From Catellatospora paridis (GTDB lineage: Bacteria; Actinomycetota; Actinomycetes; Mycobacteriales; Micromonosporaceae), in the NCBI RefSeq assembly GCF_009720365.1, contig NZ_ML769319.1, positions 149,752-213,751 of the forward strand: a DNA stretch of 64,000 nucleotides. Direction: 5' to 3'. Under the pieces are notes generated by a model, which worked only from the letters and a program-made list of their open reading frames with translations, did not search any database and was not told the DNA's origin. Below, one piece after another: positions 10,650-19,470 of this stretch (positions are counted from its first letter, which is position 1; every line of letters begins with the position of its first letter). The translations under genes and the position numbers were made by a program.

Positions 10650-11285
10650 ATGATCTCGTACGCGGCGATGGTGCTGGCCGGGGGTGCTGCCCGCCGGATG
10701 GGCGGGGTCGCCAAACCGCTGTTGCCCGTCGGTGGGGTGCCGATGCTGCGCCGGGTGCTCGCGGCGGTCGCCGAGGCGAGCCCGCTGGTGGTCGTCGGCC
10801 CGCCTGAGCTGGCCGCCGAGTTGCCGCCCGGAGCCGTGCTGACCCGCGAGGACCCGCCCGGCGGGGGGCCGGTCGCGGCCGTCGCCGCCGGTGCGGCGGG
10901 TCTGCCGGAGACCGGCGACACCGGCCGGGTGCTGGTGGTCGCCGCGGATCTCCCCTTCCTGACCCGGGACGCGGTGGCGGCGCTGCTCGCGGTGGACGCG
11001 GATGTGGTGATGTTCACCGACGCGGACGGCCGCCGGCAGCACCTGTGCGCGGCGTGGCGGCTGGGCGCGCTGCGCGCCGCCCTGCCCGCGCGGCCGCACG
11101 GGGCTCCGATGCGGGTGCTGCTGGCGCAGGTCGACGTGGCCGAGGTGCCGTGGGCGGGCAGTGGGCCCGCGCCGTGGTATGACTGCGACACCCCGGACGA
11201 GCTGCGGCAGGCGGAGGCCGTGGACGAGCGGGCCGGTCCGGCGCGCGATCCTGGGCGAGCCGACCACCTGGATGCGCCGTCGTGA
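10650..11285 (+). CDS. mobA: MobA-like molybdenum cofactor guanylyltransferase
   Basis: 211 residues of nucleotidyltransferase fold. The nucleotide-binding signature LAGGAARRMGG begins near residue 9, followed by the KPLLPVGG lysine block, VAADLPFL (metal-binding Asp) and a C-terminal YDCDTPDELRQAE like MobA/MocA proteins. MobA couples GMP to molybdopterin; other members act on CMP or F420 precursors, so the exact nucleotide is not proven. The downstream DUF6457 gene supports the molybdenum assignment. Start ATG at 10650 with GGGGAG 7-12 bases upstream. Confidence 0.82.
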   Translation: MISYAAMVLAGGAARRMGGVAKPLLPVGGVPMLRRVLAAVAEASPLVVVGPPELAAELPPGAVLTREDPPGGGPVAAVAAGAAGLPETGDTGRVLVVAADLPFLTRDAVAALLAVDADVVMFTDADGRRQHLCAAWRLGALRAALPARPHGAPMRVLLAQVDVAEVPWAGSGPAPWYDCDTPDELRQAEAVDERAGPARDPGRADHLDAPS

Positions 11286-11312
11286 GGACGACGAGCGCGG
11301 CGAGGAGGAGTC

Positions 11313-11558
11313 ATGGGCGTGGACCTGCATGAGTTCACCGAGGCGGCCTGCGTTGAGCTTGGCGTGCCCCGCACGGACGTGGACGTGACGATGGTGTTGG
11401 ACCTGGCCCGGGAGGTGGCGCACCACGCGGTGCGGCCCGGTGCGCCCGTCGGCGCGTACCTGCTGGGGCTGGCGGTCGGGCGCGGTGGCGACCCGCAGGA
11501 GCTGGCGGCTCGCCTGACCGGCCTGGCCCACCGCCTCGCCGCAGCCGATCCGGACTGA
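11313..11558 (+). CDS. DUF6457 small protein, partner of MobA-like transferase
   Basis: 81 residues, mostly helical, opening MGVDLHEFTEAACVELGV. Small proteins of this type typically sit directly after MobA-like genes in actinobacteria or are fused to them. It follows mobA by 27 bases and has a strong GAGGAGGAG site. It probably acts with the guanylyltransferase; the biochemical role is unknown. Confidence 0.75.
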   Translation: MGVDLHEFTEAACVELGVPRTDVDVTMVLDLAREVAHHAVRPGAPVGAYLLGLAVGRGGDPQELAARLTGLAHRLAAADPD

Positions 11559-11760
11559 CGCCGCCGACCGCGGCTGCCGGGTGTGCCGAGGCGGTCAGGC
11601 CGTACGGGGGTGCCGACGCGGACAGGTCGCGCAAGGATGTGGAGGGTCGAAAGGCCGACTACGCGAATGCGCTTCCGGTCGGTAGTGTCTCGGTGACAGA
11701 GGACCCAGGTTTGTCCGACGGCGTGCCGGGATGAGCCAGGTTCGACGAGGAGGCGCACCC

Positions 11761-12789
11761 ATGTCGGAACTGTCGAACCCTGGCCTGGCGGAGGCCGGGC
11801 TGCTCGACGAACCCACCACTGCGGACCTGCATGCCAAGGTCGCCGAGGCGTGGCGGGAGTTCGCCAGATCGCTGGCCGCGGCCCTGCCGACGCTACCGGT
11901 CGGCAGCGAACTGGAACTGGCTCTGGACCCGACCGCGTCGGGCACCGGCTCCGCCGTGTACGGCGTGAGCGTGGAGTGCCTGGAGGACGGGTCGCTGCAG
12001 GCGCGGGCGGTCAGCAACGCGAACCTGCCGGACGGGTTCCGGCTGGAGCGGCCCGCGATCGCGGCGATGGTCGCGCTGGGCTGGTCGCCGCCCGGCGTGA
12101 TGGCCGGGTCGCGGGAGAACTTCGGCATGACCGGAGCGGGCGAAGGGCTCGCGAACGTGATCACGCGGACGCTGCGCGACGTGTACGGCGCCCCGCACCC
12201 CGCGTTCCTGGTCTACGAGGCGCACGACCGCGAGGAGGAGCCGGTCGCCATCGAGCCGCTGGGCACCGCGCGGCACGAGTCGACGGTGGACGCGTTCCTG
12301 CCCTCGATCGACTCGCTCGACGCCAGTGGGCTGGAGCTGGGCGACCGGGTGCGCATCGTGGTCTCCGCGATGCTCAAGTCCGACCCGGACGAGCTGCAGG
12401 TGGACGGCGACGGTGACATCGGCATCCGGGCCGGTTCGGCCATGGTGTTCGTACGCGTCCGCGAGAACCCGCCGCTGATCGACGTGTTCTCGCCGGTGCT
12501 GACCGACATCGAGCCGACCGAGAAGCTGTTCGTGAAGCTGTCCGAGCTGACCAACCGCATGCCGATCGGCCGCCTCTACTGCACCGCCGGCACGGTCTGG
12601 GCCTCGATCCCGGTGTTCGGTCGCGACTTCCAGGCCAGCCATCTGGCCCTGGCGATCCAGGTGATGACGGGTCTGGCCGACGAGCTGGACGACCGCCTGC
12701 ACGGCGAGTTCGGCGGCAAGCGCTTCTTCGGCGAGGGCGACAAGCCCGCCGGCAACATCCCCGAAGCCCGCATCGGCCAGTACCTCTGA
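11761..12789 (+). CDS. YbjN / type III-chaperone-like protein with C-terminal GQYL tail
   Basis: 342 residues in two related alpha/beta halves. The first (about 20-150) has VAEAWREFARSLAAALPTL, LGW and ENFGMT blocks seen in actinobacterial T3SS-chaperone/YbjN-type peptide-binding domains. The second (about 175-330) has DGDGDIGIRAGSAMVFVRV, TEKLFVKLSELTN and GRLYCTAGTVWASIPV typical of YbjN. The last four residues are Gly-Gln-Tyr-Leu, the same tail as Bpa in this window and as the mycobacterial proteasome ATPase Mpa. ATG at 11761 with AGGAGG 8 bases upstream; an ATG ten codons earlier lacks such a site. Function unknown; a substrate-handling role linked to the proteasome is my inference. Confidence 0.8.
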   Translation: MSELSNPGLAEAGLLDEPTTADLHAKVAEAWREFARSLAAALPTLPVGSELELALDPTASGTGSAVYGVSVECLEDGSLQARAVSNANLPDGFRLERPAIAAMVALGWSPPGVMAGSRENFGMTGAGEGLANVITRTLRDVYGAPHPAFLVYEAHDREEEPVAIEPLGTARHESTVDAFLPSIDSLDASGLELGDRVRIVVSAMLKSDPDELQVDGDGDIGIRAGSAMVFVRVRENPPLIDVFSPVLTDIEPTEKLFVKLSELTNRMPIGRLYCTAGTVWASIPVFGRDFQASHLALAIQVMTGLADELDDRLHGEFGGKRFFGEGDKPAGNIPEARIGQYL

Positions 12790-12801
12790 CCAGCCTGATC
12801 T

Positions 12802-12852
12802 GACGATCCTGGGCGGACCGCGGGGGTGACCCGCGATCCGCCCAGGATCGTC
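12802..12852. terminator. Long inverted repeat between convergent genes
   Basis: Perfect 16-base arms 12802-12817 and 12837-12852, with a further inner pairing CGCGGG (12820) to CCCGCG (12830). It sits just after the YbjN-like gene and before the end of the convergent lipoprotein gene. Confidence 0.75.
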
Positions 12853-12871
12853 GTGCTTCGGAGCGCCCGGG

Positions 12872-14692
12872 TCAGAGGGCGACCCGGGCCAGTTCGGCGG
12901 TGCCGGACAGGGTGGTGGCCACGGCCGCGGTGTCCGACACGACCCAGAGCGTGTCGTCGATGACGAGGCTGCGGCGCGGGTAGCCGCCGGGATTCACCTC
13001 GCCGGCCTTCTCCAGCGAGCCGGAGCCCACCCGGAACAGCAGGGCGCCGGTGCGCTCCTGCTTGTCGTACGCGGCGTACGGGACCACGAGCAGCCCGGTC
13101 GCCGGCCAGTAGAGGAACGCGTGCGGGTCGTACTCCGCCTCGCTCCAGCCGTGTGGGATCTTCTCCTGGTCGAGCCGCTTCGGGTCCGCGCCGCCGACGT
13201 CGAACAGCGACACCTGCAGCCCGGTCACCCGGCCCTGGCCGGTCGCGTCCTGGCCCACCCCGATGAGCCGGCCGTCGGCGACGGGGTGCAGGTAGCTGCT
13301 GTATCCCGGGATCTTCAGCTCCCCGGCGAGCACCGGGCGGGCCGGGTCGCGCAGGTCGATCGCGTAGAGCGGGTCGGTCTGGCGGAACGTGACCACGTAT
13401 CCGGTGGAGCCGAGGAAGCGCACGGCGTAGATCCGCTCCCCCTTGCCCAGGCCGCCGAGCTTGCCCAGCGGCTGGAGCTGCCCGCCGTTGCGGCGCAGCG
13501 TGTACACCGCGGACTCGCTGGTCTGCTCCCGCGGCCGCTGCCACTGCTGGCCGGTGGTGGTGGCCACCCGCAGCACGCCGTCGTGCTCGCTCAGCGAGTA
13601 CTGGTTGAGCAGCCAGCCCGGCACGCTCCCGGAGGCGGCGAAGACCGGGCGCGGTCCGGAGACGTCGAACAGGTACAGCTCGGTGCGGTCCCTCGCCTGC
13701 TCGCCCTTCCAGCCCTCGTCGTGGGCGAGGTACAGGCGGCCGCCGGTGCCGTACACGGTGCGGGCGTCGGCGAGCACCGCGGCCGGCAGGCCGTCGCCCA
13801 GCGCCGCGCGGTTCAGGTCGAAGCTGAGCACCGTCACCAGCGAGGTCCCGCTGAACTCGGCCGGCCTGCTGACCTGCCCGCAGTCGAGCCGCCCGCCGGT
13901 CCCGTCGGCGGTGTACGCGGGCAGCCACCGCTCCAGCGGCGTGCTGTCGATGACCTTCTGGTTGGCGGCGATGCGGTCCGCCTCGGTCCCCTTCTCCAGC
14001 CAGGTGAAGTCGATCATCGGGTGGGAGGTCACCACCACGCGGGCGGTGCCGTCGGCGAGCCGGGCGTCGGTCAGCTGGGCGCCGATCTCGTACTGGCCGG
14101 TGAATCGGGGCTCGCCGGTCAGCTCGACCAGCCGGAGCCGGGTCGACGACGGCCCGCCGCGCATGGGCATCCGGGCGTCCGCGATGCCGCCGTAGGTCAT
14201 CCCCTGCGTGGCGGTGAGCACGAGCGCGCGATCACCTTGCAGGAAGAGCTGGTGCATGCCGTAGCCGAGGTGCAGCGACCCGGTCGCCCGGCGGCTCGTC
14301 GCGTCGATGACCCGCAGCGTGTCGCCGAGCACGGTCACGATGCGCCGGCCGTCGGTCTTCACGATGTCCGGCTCGTCGACTCCCGCCTCGTGCGTGTTGG
14401 TGCCGGAGTAGGACTTGGCGGCGCCGTCCCCACCCGTCCGCGCGGCGTCCCCTGTGGCCGGCCGGGCGGACTGCTCGCGCATCCCCCAGCTGCTGCCGGG
14501 CAGGCCCCAGGAGGTCACCACGCGCTTGGCCGCCTCGCGCACCGACGCCAGCAGGTCGTCGCAGGAGTCGTACGACACCAGGCGCAGTTGCGGCGCGGGT
14601 CCAGGAACGGGGCGGTCCGCGATCGCGCCGCCGCCGGCCGTGCAGCCGGCCAGGGACAACGTGGTGAGCAGGCAGAGCACGCTTCGTCTCAT
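12872..14692 (-). CDS. Secreted beta-propeller lipoprotein
   Basis: 606 residues from MRRSVLCLLTTLSLAGCTAG: a short lipoprotein signal with lipobox LAGC, so the mature protein begins at that Cys and is anchored outside the membrane. The rest resembles the actinobacterial beta-propeller family (Beta_propel): EPDIVKTDGRRIVTV, HLGYGMHQLFLQGDRAL, YAVRFLGSTGYVVTFRQTDPLYAIDL and HGWSEAEYDPHAFLYWP are family-like blocks. The function is unknown. The start is uncertain; an ATG seven codons upstream is possible and neither has a strong ribosome site. Confidence 0.85.
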   Translation of the reverse strand: MRRSVLCLLTTLSLAGCTAGGGAIADRPVPGPAPQLRLVSYDSCDDLLASVREAAKRVVTSWGLPGSSWGMREQSARPATGDAARTGGDGAAKSYSGTNTHEAGVDEPDIVKTDGRRIVTVLGDTLRVIDATSRRATGSLHLGYGMHQLFLQGDRALVLTATQGMTYGGIADARMPMRGGPSSTRLRLVELTGEPRFTGQYEIGAQLTDARLADGTARVVVTSHPMIDFTWLEKGTEADRIAANQKVIDSTPLERWLPAYTADGTGGRLDCGQVSRPAEFSGTSLVTVLSFDLNRAALGDGLPAAVLADARTVYGTGGRLYLAHDEGWKGEQARDRTELYLFDVSGPRPVFAASGSVPGWLLNQYSLSEHDGVLRVATTTGQQWQRPREQTSESAVYTLRRNGGQLQPLGKLGGLGKGERIYAVRFLGSTGYVVTFRQTDPLYAIDLRDPARPVLAGELKIPGYSSYLHPVADGRLIGVGQDATGQGRVTGLQVSLFDVGGADPKRLDQEKIPHGWSEAEYDPHAFLYWPATGLLVVPYAAYDKQERTGALLFRVGSGSLEKAGEVNPGGYPRRSLVIDDTLWVVSDTAAVATTLSGTAELARVAL

Positions 14693-14770
14693 GCCCGTCT
14701 TCGACGCAGGCATCGAGCGGTCGGCTCCCGTCTGGGGCGAAGCAGCACCGTCCGGCCCGCCCGGACGAGG

Positions 14771-15202
14771 TCAGTCGACCAGGCGGGACAGGACGATCAT
14801 GCTCCGGGTGCTGGTGATGAAGGGCTCCGCGCGGAGCCGTTCCAGCGCCTGCTCCAGGTGGGAGATGTCGGCCGCGCGCAGGTGCACCAGCGCGTCGGCC
14901 TCGCCGGAGACGGTGTACGCCCCGACCACCTCGGGGTGGCGGCGGGTGGCCTGAGTGATCTGCGCGGGCGTGGTGCGCCCGGTGCAGAACAGCTCGACGA
15001 AGGCCTCCGTGCCGCCACCCACCGCCGCCGGGTCCACCACGGCGGTGAAGCCCTTGATCACCCCGCCGGAGCGCAGCCGGTCCACCCGTCGCTTGACGGC
15101 GGGCGCTGACAGCGACACCACCATGCCGATCTCGGCATACGTGGTGCGCGCGTCGCTCAGGAGCGCGGAGATAATTCGCTGGTCAACGTCGTCCAACTGC
15201 AC
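14771..15202 (-). CDS. Lrp/AsnC family transcriptional regulator
   Basis: 143 residues. An N-terminal winged helix-turn-helix (LDDVDQRIISALLSDAR then LSAPAVKRRVDRLRSGGVI) is followed by a RAM/ACT-like ligand-binding domain (GAYTVSGEADALVHLRA). This class senses amino acids. The GTG start overlaps the upstream gene's TAG by one base (TAGTG), so translation is coupled to the amino-acid-type binding lipoprotein. That pairing suggests the regulator may respond to what the lipoprotein captures. Confidence 0.88.
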   Translation of the reverse strand: MQLDDVDQRIISALLSDARTTYAEIGMVVSLSAPAVKRRVDRLRSGGVIKGFTAVVDPAAVGGGTEAFVELFCTGRTTPAQITQATRRHPEVVGAYTVSGEADALVHLRAADISHLEQALERLRAEPFITSTRSMIVLSRLVD

Positions 15203-16398
15203 TACCCGAGGGTAGCGAGGTCGCTGATCAGCACGTTCGACAGGATGGGGCCGTCCTTCTCGACCTTGCGCAGGTACCACTTCTGCTGCGGGGAACGCTG
15301 CTGGTTGAACTGCCAGTTGCCGCGGGGGCTGATCACCTGGCCGACGTTCGACAGCAGCGTGTTGACCTTCGGCGCGCTGAGCGTGCCGTCGCCGGCCAGC
15401 GTCAGCGCCTGGTCGAGCACCGCCGCGGCGTCGTACGCGGCGACCGCGAACGCCGTGGGGGAGCGCTGGAACTTGGCCTGGAACAAGGACGAGAAAGTGT
15501 GGTTGGCCAGGTTGTTGAGGTCGGCCGAGTAGTGCATCGCGGTGAAGAGCCCGCGGGCGCCGTCGGTGAGCTCGTCGAGCGCGCCGCCCTCGGCGATCGA
15601 GCCGGGGGCGTAGAGCTCGACGTCACGGCCCGGCTTGAGCCCGGCCTGGCTGAGTGCGTCCATGAACTTGACGATGTGCGAGCTCGGCAGATTGCAGAAG
15701 ATCGCCGCGGGGTGCTTCTCCGCGATCTGCCCCGCGTACTGCGCGTAGTCGCCGGTGGTCGGCTTGATGCCGCTCTTCACCGTGATGACGTCCTGCGAGC
15801 CGCTGCCGTAGACGCTGGTGAAGCCGAGCATCAGCTCCGCGCCGGCCGTTCCGGGCACGGTGATGAGGCTGACCCTTTCGCTGCCGTTGCCGAGGCGGCG
15901 GCGCAGGTAGTGCGCGATGGCGAGAGCCGGCTCGTCGGTGAGGTAGGAGGTGCGCCAGATGTACGGGGCGCTGGGCATCTCGGCCGGCGAGGCGTGCGCG
16001 GCCAGCAGCGGCACCTTCGCCTCCTCGACCCGGTCGCGGATGAAGGGCAGCAGATCCGGGTTGGCGACGCCGACCACGGCGAGCACCTGGGCCTTGTACA
16101 GGTTCTCCAGTGCCGCGGCACCCGACTTGGTGCTCTCGCCCTCGTCCTCCACCTCGATGCGCACCGTGCGGCCGCCGAGCTTGCCGTCGTGCAGGTCGAG
16201 GTAGAGCTTGAAGCCCAGCTCCAGGTCGGCGCCGACCTCCTTGTTCGCTCCGGTGGCGGGGACGAGGAGACCGATGCTGACGCCGCTGCGCTCGCTGGGC
16301 GTGCCAGCGCTCGAGCAGCCCGCGAGGCCGCCGGTCACGCCCGCAACGCCGACGCCGGTCAGCAGACCGAGCAGTCTGCGACGGTCAAGGCCGTCCAA
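15202..16398 (-). CDS. Branched-chain amino acid-type ABC substrate-binding lipoprotein (orphan)
   Basis: 398 residues from a TTG start with GGAGG 5 bases upstream. The N-terminus has a double-Arg pair (DRRRLLGLL), a hydrophobic stretch and lipobox LAGC, giving a lipid-anchored exported protein. The mature part is a type I periplasmic-binding fold of the Leu/Ile/Val family (GLLVPATGANKEVG, VVGVANPDLLPFIRD, AYDAAAVLDQAL). No permease or ATPase genes accompany it; instead an Lrp-type regulator overlaps its stop. It may be a scavenged subunit of a distant transporter or a sensor. Longer in-frame upstream sequence is possible but lacks a ribosome site. Confidence 0.85.
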   Translation of the reverse strand: MDGLDRRRLLGLLTGVGVAGVTGGLAGCSSAGTPSERSGVSIGLLVPATGANKEVGADLELGFKLYLDLHDGKLGGRTVRIEVEDEGESTKSGAAALENLYKAQVLAVVGVANPDLLPFIRDRVEEAKVPLLAAHASPAEMPSAPYIWRTSYLTDEPALAIAHYLRRRLGNGSERVSLITVPGTAGAELMLGFTSVYGSGSQDVITVKSGIKPTTGDYAQYAGQIAEKHPAAIFCNLPSSHIVKFMDALSQAGLKPGRDVELYAPGSIAEGGALDELTDGARGLFTAMHYSADLNNLANHTFSSLFQAKFQRSPTAFAVAAYDAAAVLDQALTLAGDGTLSAPKVNTLLSNVGQVISPRGNWQFNQQRSPQQKWYLRKVEKDGPILSNVLISDLATLG

Positions 16399-16594
16399 TG
16401 TGTCCTCCAGAGTGACATTCGGCCGGACGCGCGTACCGGTGGCACGGCCGTTGGGGGGTGACGCCAAAGCTGTGGGCGCGCGGTCTTATGACCCACTGTG
16501 GCGTTCTACCGTGTCCCGGCACTCCCGTCAATGATCAACATAGGCCTGTGTCTCGGGATCTAGGATGGGTGGGTTCGACGCTGAGGAGGTCGCG

Positions 16595-17125
16595 GTGAGC
16601 CAGCAGCATCCCGAGGAGAAGAGTGTCGTGGTCGTCGGTCCGGACGGACAACCCATCGGCACGGTCGAGGTCAACCCTGACGGCGCCACCGGGCGCGAGG
16701 AGGATCCAAGCCACCTCATCGAGCAACCAGCCAAGGTCATGCGTATCGGCAGCATGATCAAACAGCTGCTGGAGGAGGTACGCGCAGCACCGCTCGACGA
16801 AGCCGGCCGCCAGCGCCTGGTGGAGATACACCGGCGCTCGATCGTCGAGTTGGAGGACGGACTCTCCCCCGAGCTGCGTGACGAGCTGGAGCGCATCTCC
16901 GTCGACTTCACCGAGGGCGCGACTCCGTCGGAGTCCGAGCTGCGCATCGCGCAGGCGCAGCTGGTCGGCTGGCTGGAGGGCCTCTTCCACGGCATCCAGG
17001 CGGCCCTGGTGGCCCAGCAGATGGCCGCCCGCATGCAGCTCGAGCACATGCGCAACATGCCCGCCCTGCCGCCCGGCACCCACGCCGAGCCCGGCAAGTC
17101 CACCAGCACCGGTCAGTACCTCTGA
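16595..17125 (+). CDS. bpa: Bpa, ATP-independent activator of the 20S proteasome
   Basis: 176 residues. The central four-helix region (SHLIEQPAKVMRIGSMIKQL, LDEAGRQRLVEIHRRSI, ESELRIAQAQLVGWLEGLFHG) matches mycobacterial Bpa/PafE (DUF2587). The C-terminus GQYL is the HbYX-type tail that docks into 20S proteasome pockets and opens the gate. Bpa forms a dodecameric ring and feeds unfolded proteins such as HspR into the proteasome in mycobacteria. HspR is also encoded in this window. GTG start with AGGAGG 5 bases upstream. The mature tail and length agree with the family. Confidence 0.94.
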   Translation: MSQQHPEEKSVVVVGPDGQPIGTVEVNPDGATGREEDPSHLIEQPAKVMRIGSMIKQLLEEVRAAPLDEAGRQRLVEIHRRSIVELEDGLSPELRDELERISVDFTEGATPSESELRIAQAQLVGWLEGLFHGIQAALVAQQMAARMQLEHMRNMPALPPGTHAEPGKSTSTGQYL

Positions 17126-17253
17126 CCCCACCGGCCACACCCGGCCGGCCGTATGTCGCGAATCTTGAAGACCTGCGCCTTCGCCATCCGTCGAAAGGCG
17201 CGACCCTTCAAGATTCGCGGCCGGAACCGGCCGGGACCCGGCCGGTGGGGTCA
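17123..17253. terminator. Nested 131-base palindrome spanning both convergent stop codons
   Basis: Outer 14-base arms 17123-17136 and 17240-17253 are perfectly complementary and each contains a stop codon (bpa on plus, HAD gene on minus). Inner 14-base arms 17157-17170 and 17206-17219 are also perfect. The structure could terminate transcription from both sides. Confidence 0.75.
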
Positions 17254-18156
17254 GGCCGTGCGTTTGAGGAGATCGTCGAGGTAGACGGCGACACCGTCAC
17301 GGTCGTTGGAGAGGGTGACCTCGTCGGCCAGGGCCAGCACCTCCGGGTGGGCGTTGGCCACGGCCACCCGGTGGCCGGCCCACTCGAACATCGGGATGTC
17401 GTTCGGCATGTCGCCGAAGACCAGCACGTCGGCGGGGTCGATGCCCAGTTCGGCGGCGACCACGGCCAGCCCGGTCGCCTTGTCGACGCCGGGCGGGGTC
17501 ACCTCCACCCAGCCCAGGCCGGAGTGGGTGAACGCGGCCACCTCGGGCGCGACCAGACTCCGTGCCGTACGCAGCAGCGTGTCGGCGTCCGTGTCGTCGG
17601 TCTTCACGAACGCCTTGATCACGTCGTAGCAGAGTGATTCCTCGCGCGGCCGGAACTTCAGGTCGTCCGGGTACGGCCAGTCGTCGACGGCGTCGCCCCA
17701 CAGCGGCGCCCGCTGCGCGTCCAGCACCTCGACCAGCAGCTTCACCGGCCCGAGCCGGTTCTCCAGCGCCTCGACCAGCCCGGCGACGACCGGTCCGGGC
17801 AGCCGCGCGTCGCGCAGCACCCGCGGCGCGGACGGATCGCGCAGGTCCAGCACCCGCCCGCCGCCGCCCAGCACCAGCAGGTCCGCGTGCGGCAGGTCGA
17901 TCCGGCTCAGCTCCTCCAGCCGAGGGCCGCGGCCGGTGGCGCCCACGATGGGCACCCCGGCCGCGCGCACCCGGTCGAAGACGGCGTGGGTGAACCCGCT
18001 GACGGTCTCGTCCGACCGGACGACGGTGCCGTCCAGGTCGGTGGCGACCAGCTTCGGCAGCCCGCGCGGCCGCAGCCCGTCGCTGCGCAACCGGGCCCAG
18101 CCGGCCGTGTCGCGTGCCGGCACCTCGACGTGCCCCGATCCCCCGTGGTCGGGCAC
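17251..18156 (-). CDS. HAD-superfamily (Cof-type) phosphatase
   Basis: 301 residues. Motif I is TDLDGTVV (nucleophile Asp), motif II GATGR, the cap carries the Cof-type sequence between, and motif IV is GDMPNDIPMF. Such enzymes dephosphorylate sugar phosphates, nucleotides or flavin precursors; the substrate cannot be read here. The start is taken at GTG, 5 bases after the serS stop; another GTG lies 11 codons later. It is probably cotranscribed with serS. Confidence 0.88.
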   Translation of the reverse strand: MPDHGGSGHVEVPARDTAGWARLRSDGLRPRGLPKLVATDLDGTVVRSDETVSGFTHAVFDRVRAAGVPIVGATGRGPRLEELSRIDLPHADLLVLGGGGRVLDLRDPSAPRVLRDARLPGPVVAGLVEALENRLGPVKLLVEVLDAQRAPLWGDAVDDWPYPDDLKFRPREESLCYDVIKAFVKTDDTDADTLLRTARSLVAPEVAAFTHSGLGWVEVTPPGVDKATGLAVVAAELGIDPADVLVFGDMPNDIPMFEWAGHRVAVANAHPEVLALADEVTLSNDRDGVAVYLDDLLKRTA

Positions 18157-18161
18157 GCCGT

Positions 18162-19433
18162 TCAGGACCCTGCCTTGACGGGCTCCAGCACGTCGCGGCC
18201 GCCCACGAACGGCTGCAGCGCCTTGGGCACCCGCACCGAGCCGTCCGGCTGCTGGTGCTGCTCCAGGAGCGCCACGAGCATGCGCGTGGTGGCCAGCGTG
18301 CCGTTGAGCGTCGCGGCGGTCTGGGTGCGGCCGTCGGCGTCGCGGAAGCGGGTGTTCAGGCGGCGCGCCTGGAACGTGGTGCAGTTCGAGGTCGAGGTGA
18401 CCTCCATGTACCGGTTCTGGGTGGGCAGCCAGGCCTCGCAGTCGAACTTGCGCGCCGCCGACGAGCCGAGGTCGCCCGCAGCCACGTCGATCACCCGGTA
18501 CGCCAGCTCCAGTTTGCCGAGCATCTCCTCCTCCCACGCCAGCAGGCGCAGGTGCTCCTCGGCGGCCTCCGCCGGGTCGCAGTACGAGAACATCTCGACC
18601 TTGTCGAACTGGTGCACCCGGATGATGCCGCGGGTGTCCTTGCCGTACGAGCCCGCCTCCCGGCGGAAGCAGCTCGACCAGCCGGCGTAGCGCTGCGGCC
18701 CGGCGGCCAGGTTCAGGATCTCGTCCTTGTGGTACGCCGCCAGCGGCACCTCGCTCGTGCCGACCAGGTAGAGGTCGTCGGCGGGCAGGTGGTAGACCTC
18801 GGCCGCGTGCGAGCCGAGGAAACCGGTGCCCTCCATCGACTCCGGCTTGACCAGCACCGGCGGGATCATCGGGGTGAACCCGGCCTCCACCGACTGCCAG
18901 AGGCCCATCTGCAGCAGGCCGAGCTGCAGCAGCGCGCCGACCCCGGTCATGTAGTAGAAGCGGGCACCCGACACCTTCGCGCCGCGCTCGGTGTCGATGG
19001 CGCCGAGCAGCTCACCCAGGGCCAGGTGGTCACGCGGGTTGTCGAAGACCGGACGGTCGCCGACCTCGCGCAGCACGACGTAGTCGTCCTCGCCGCCGCC
19101 GGGCGCGCCGTCCTGCACCACGTTCGCGATGGCGAACTGCGCGGCCCGCAGCACCTGCTCGGCCTCGTTGACCGCGGCCTCGGCCGCCTTCACCTCAGCG
19201 GCGAGGTCCTTGGTGCGGGCCAGCAGCGCGGCCTTCTCGTCACCGACGGCCTTCGGCATCTGCTTGCCGAGCTGCTTCTGCTCGCCCCGCAGCGCCTCGA
19301 AGGACGCCACTGCGGACCGCCTCGCCTCGTCGGCGCGCAGCAGGTCGTCGACGGAGTCGACCGAGTCGCCGCGCAGGCGCTGGCTGGCTCGTACGGTCTC
19401 GGGGTCCTCGCGGAGCAGACGCAGATCAATCAC
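18162..19433 (-). CDS. serS: Seryl-tRNA synthetase
   Basis: 423 residues, normal length. The N-terminal long antiparallel coiled coil (about 30-105, [19 protein letters not shown]) contacts tRNA-Ser. The class II catalytic core shows motif 2 ([14 protein letters not shown]) and motif 3 ([16 protein letters not shown]), plus the serine-site [13 protein letters not shown]. It charges tRNA-Ser and also tRNA-Sec where present. GTG start ([12 protein letters not shown]). The HAD phosphatase gene follows within 5 bases. Confidence 0.97.
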   Translation of the reverse strand: MIDLRLLREDPETVRASQRLRGDSVDSVDDLLRADEARRSAVASFEALRGEQKQLGKQMPKAVGDEKAALLARTKDLAAEVKAAEAAVNEAEQVLRAAQFAIANVVQDGAPGGGEDDYVVLREVGDRPVFDNPRDHLALGELLGAIDTERGAKVSGARFYYMTGVGALLQLGLLQMGLWQSVEAGFTPMIPPVLVKPESMEGTGFLGSHAAEVYHLPADDLYLVGTSEVPLAAYHKDEILNLAAGPQRYAGWSSCFRREAGSYGKDTRGIIRVHQFDKVEMFSYCDPAEAAEEHLRLLAWEEEMLGKLELAYRVIDVAAGDLGSSAARKFDCEAWLPTQNRYMEVTSTSNCTTFQARRLNTRFRDADGRTQTAATLNGTLATTRMLVALLEQHQQPDGSVRVPKALQPFVGGRDVLEPVKAGS

Positions 19434-19470
19434 GTCGAAAAGCGTACCGGCCCGCGTTCGGAGCTTCGCG

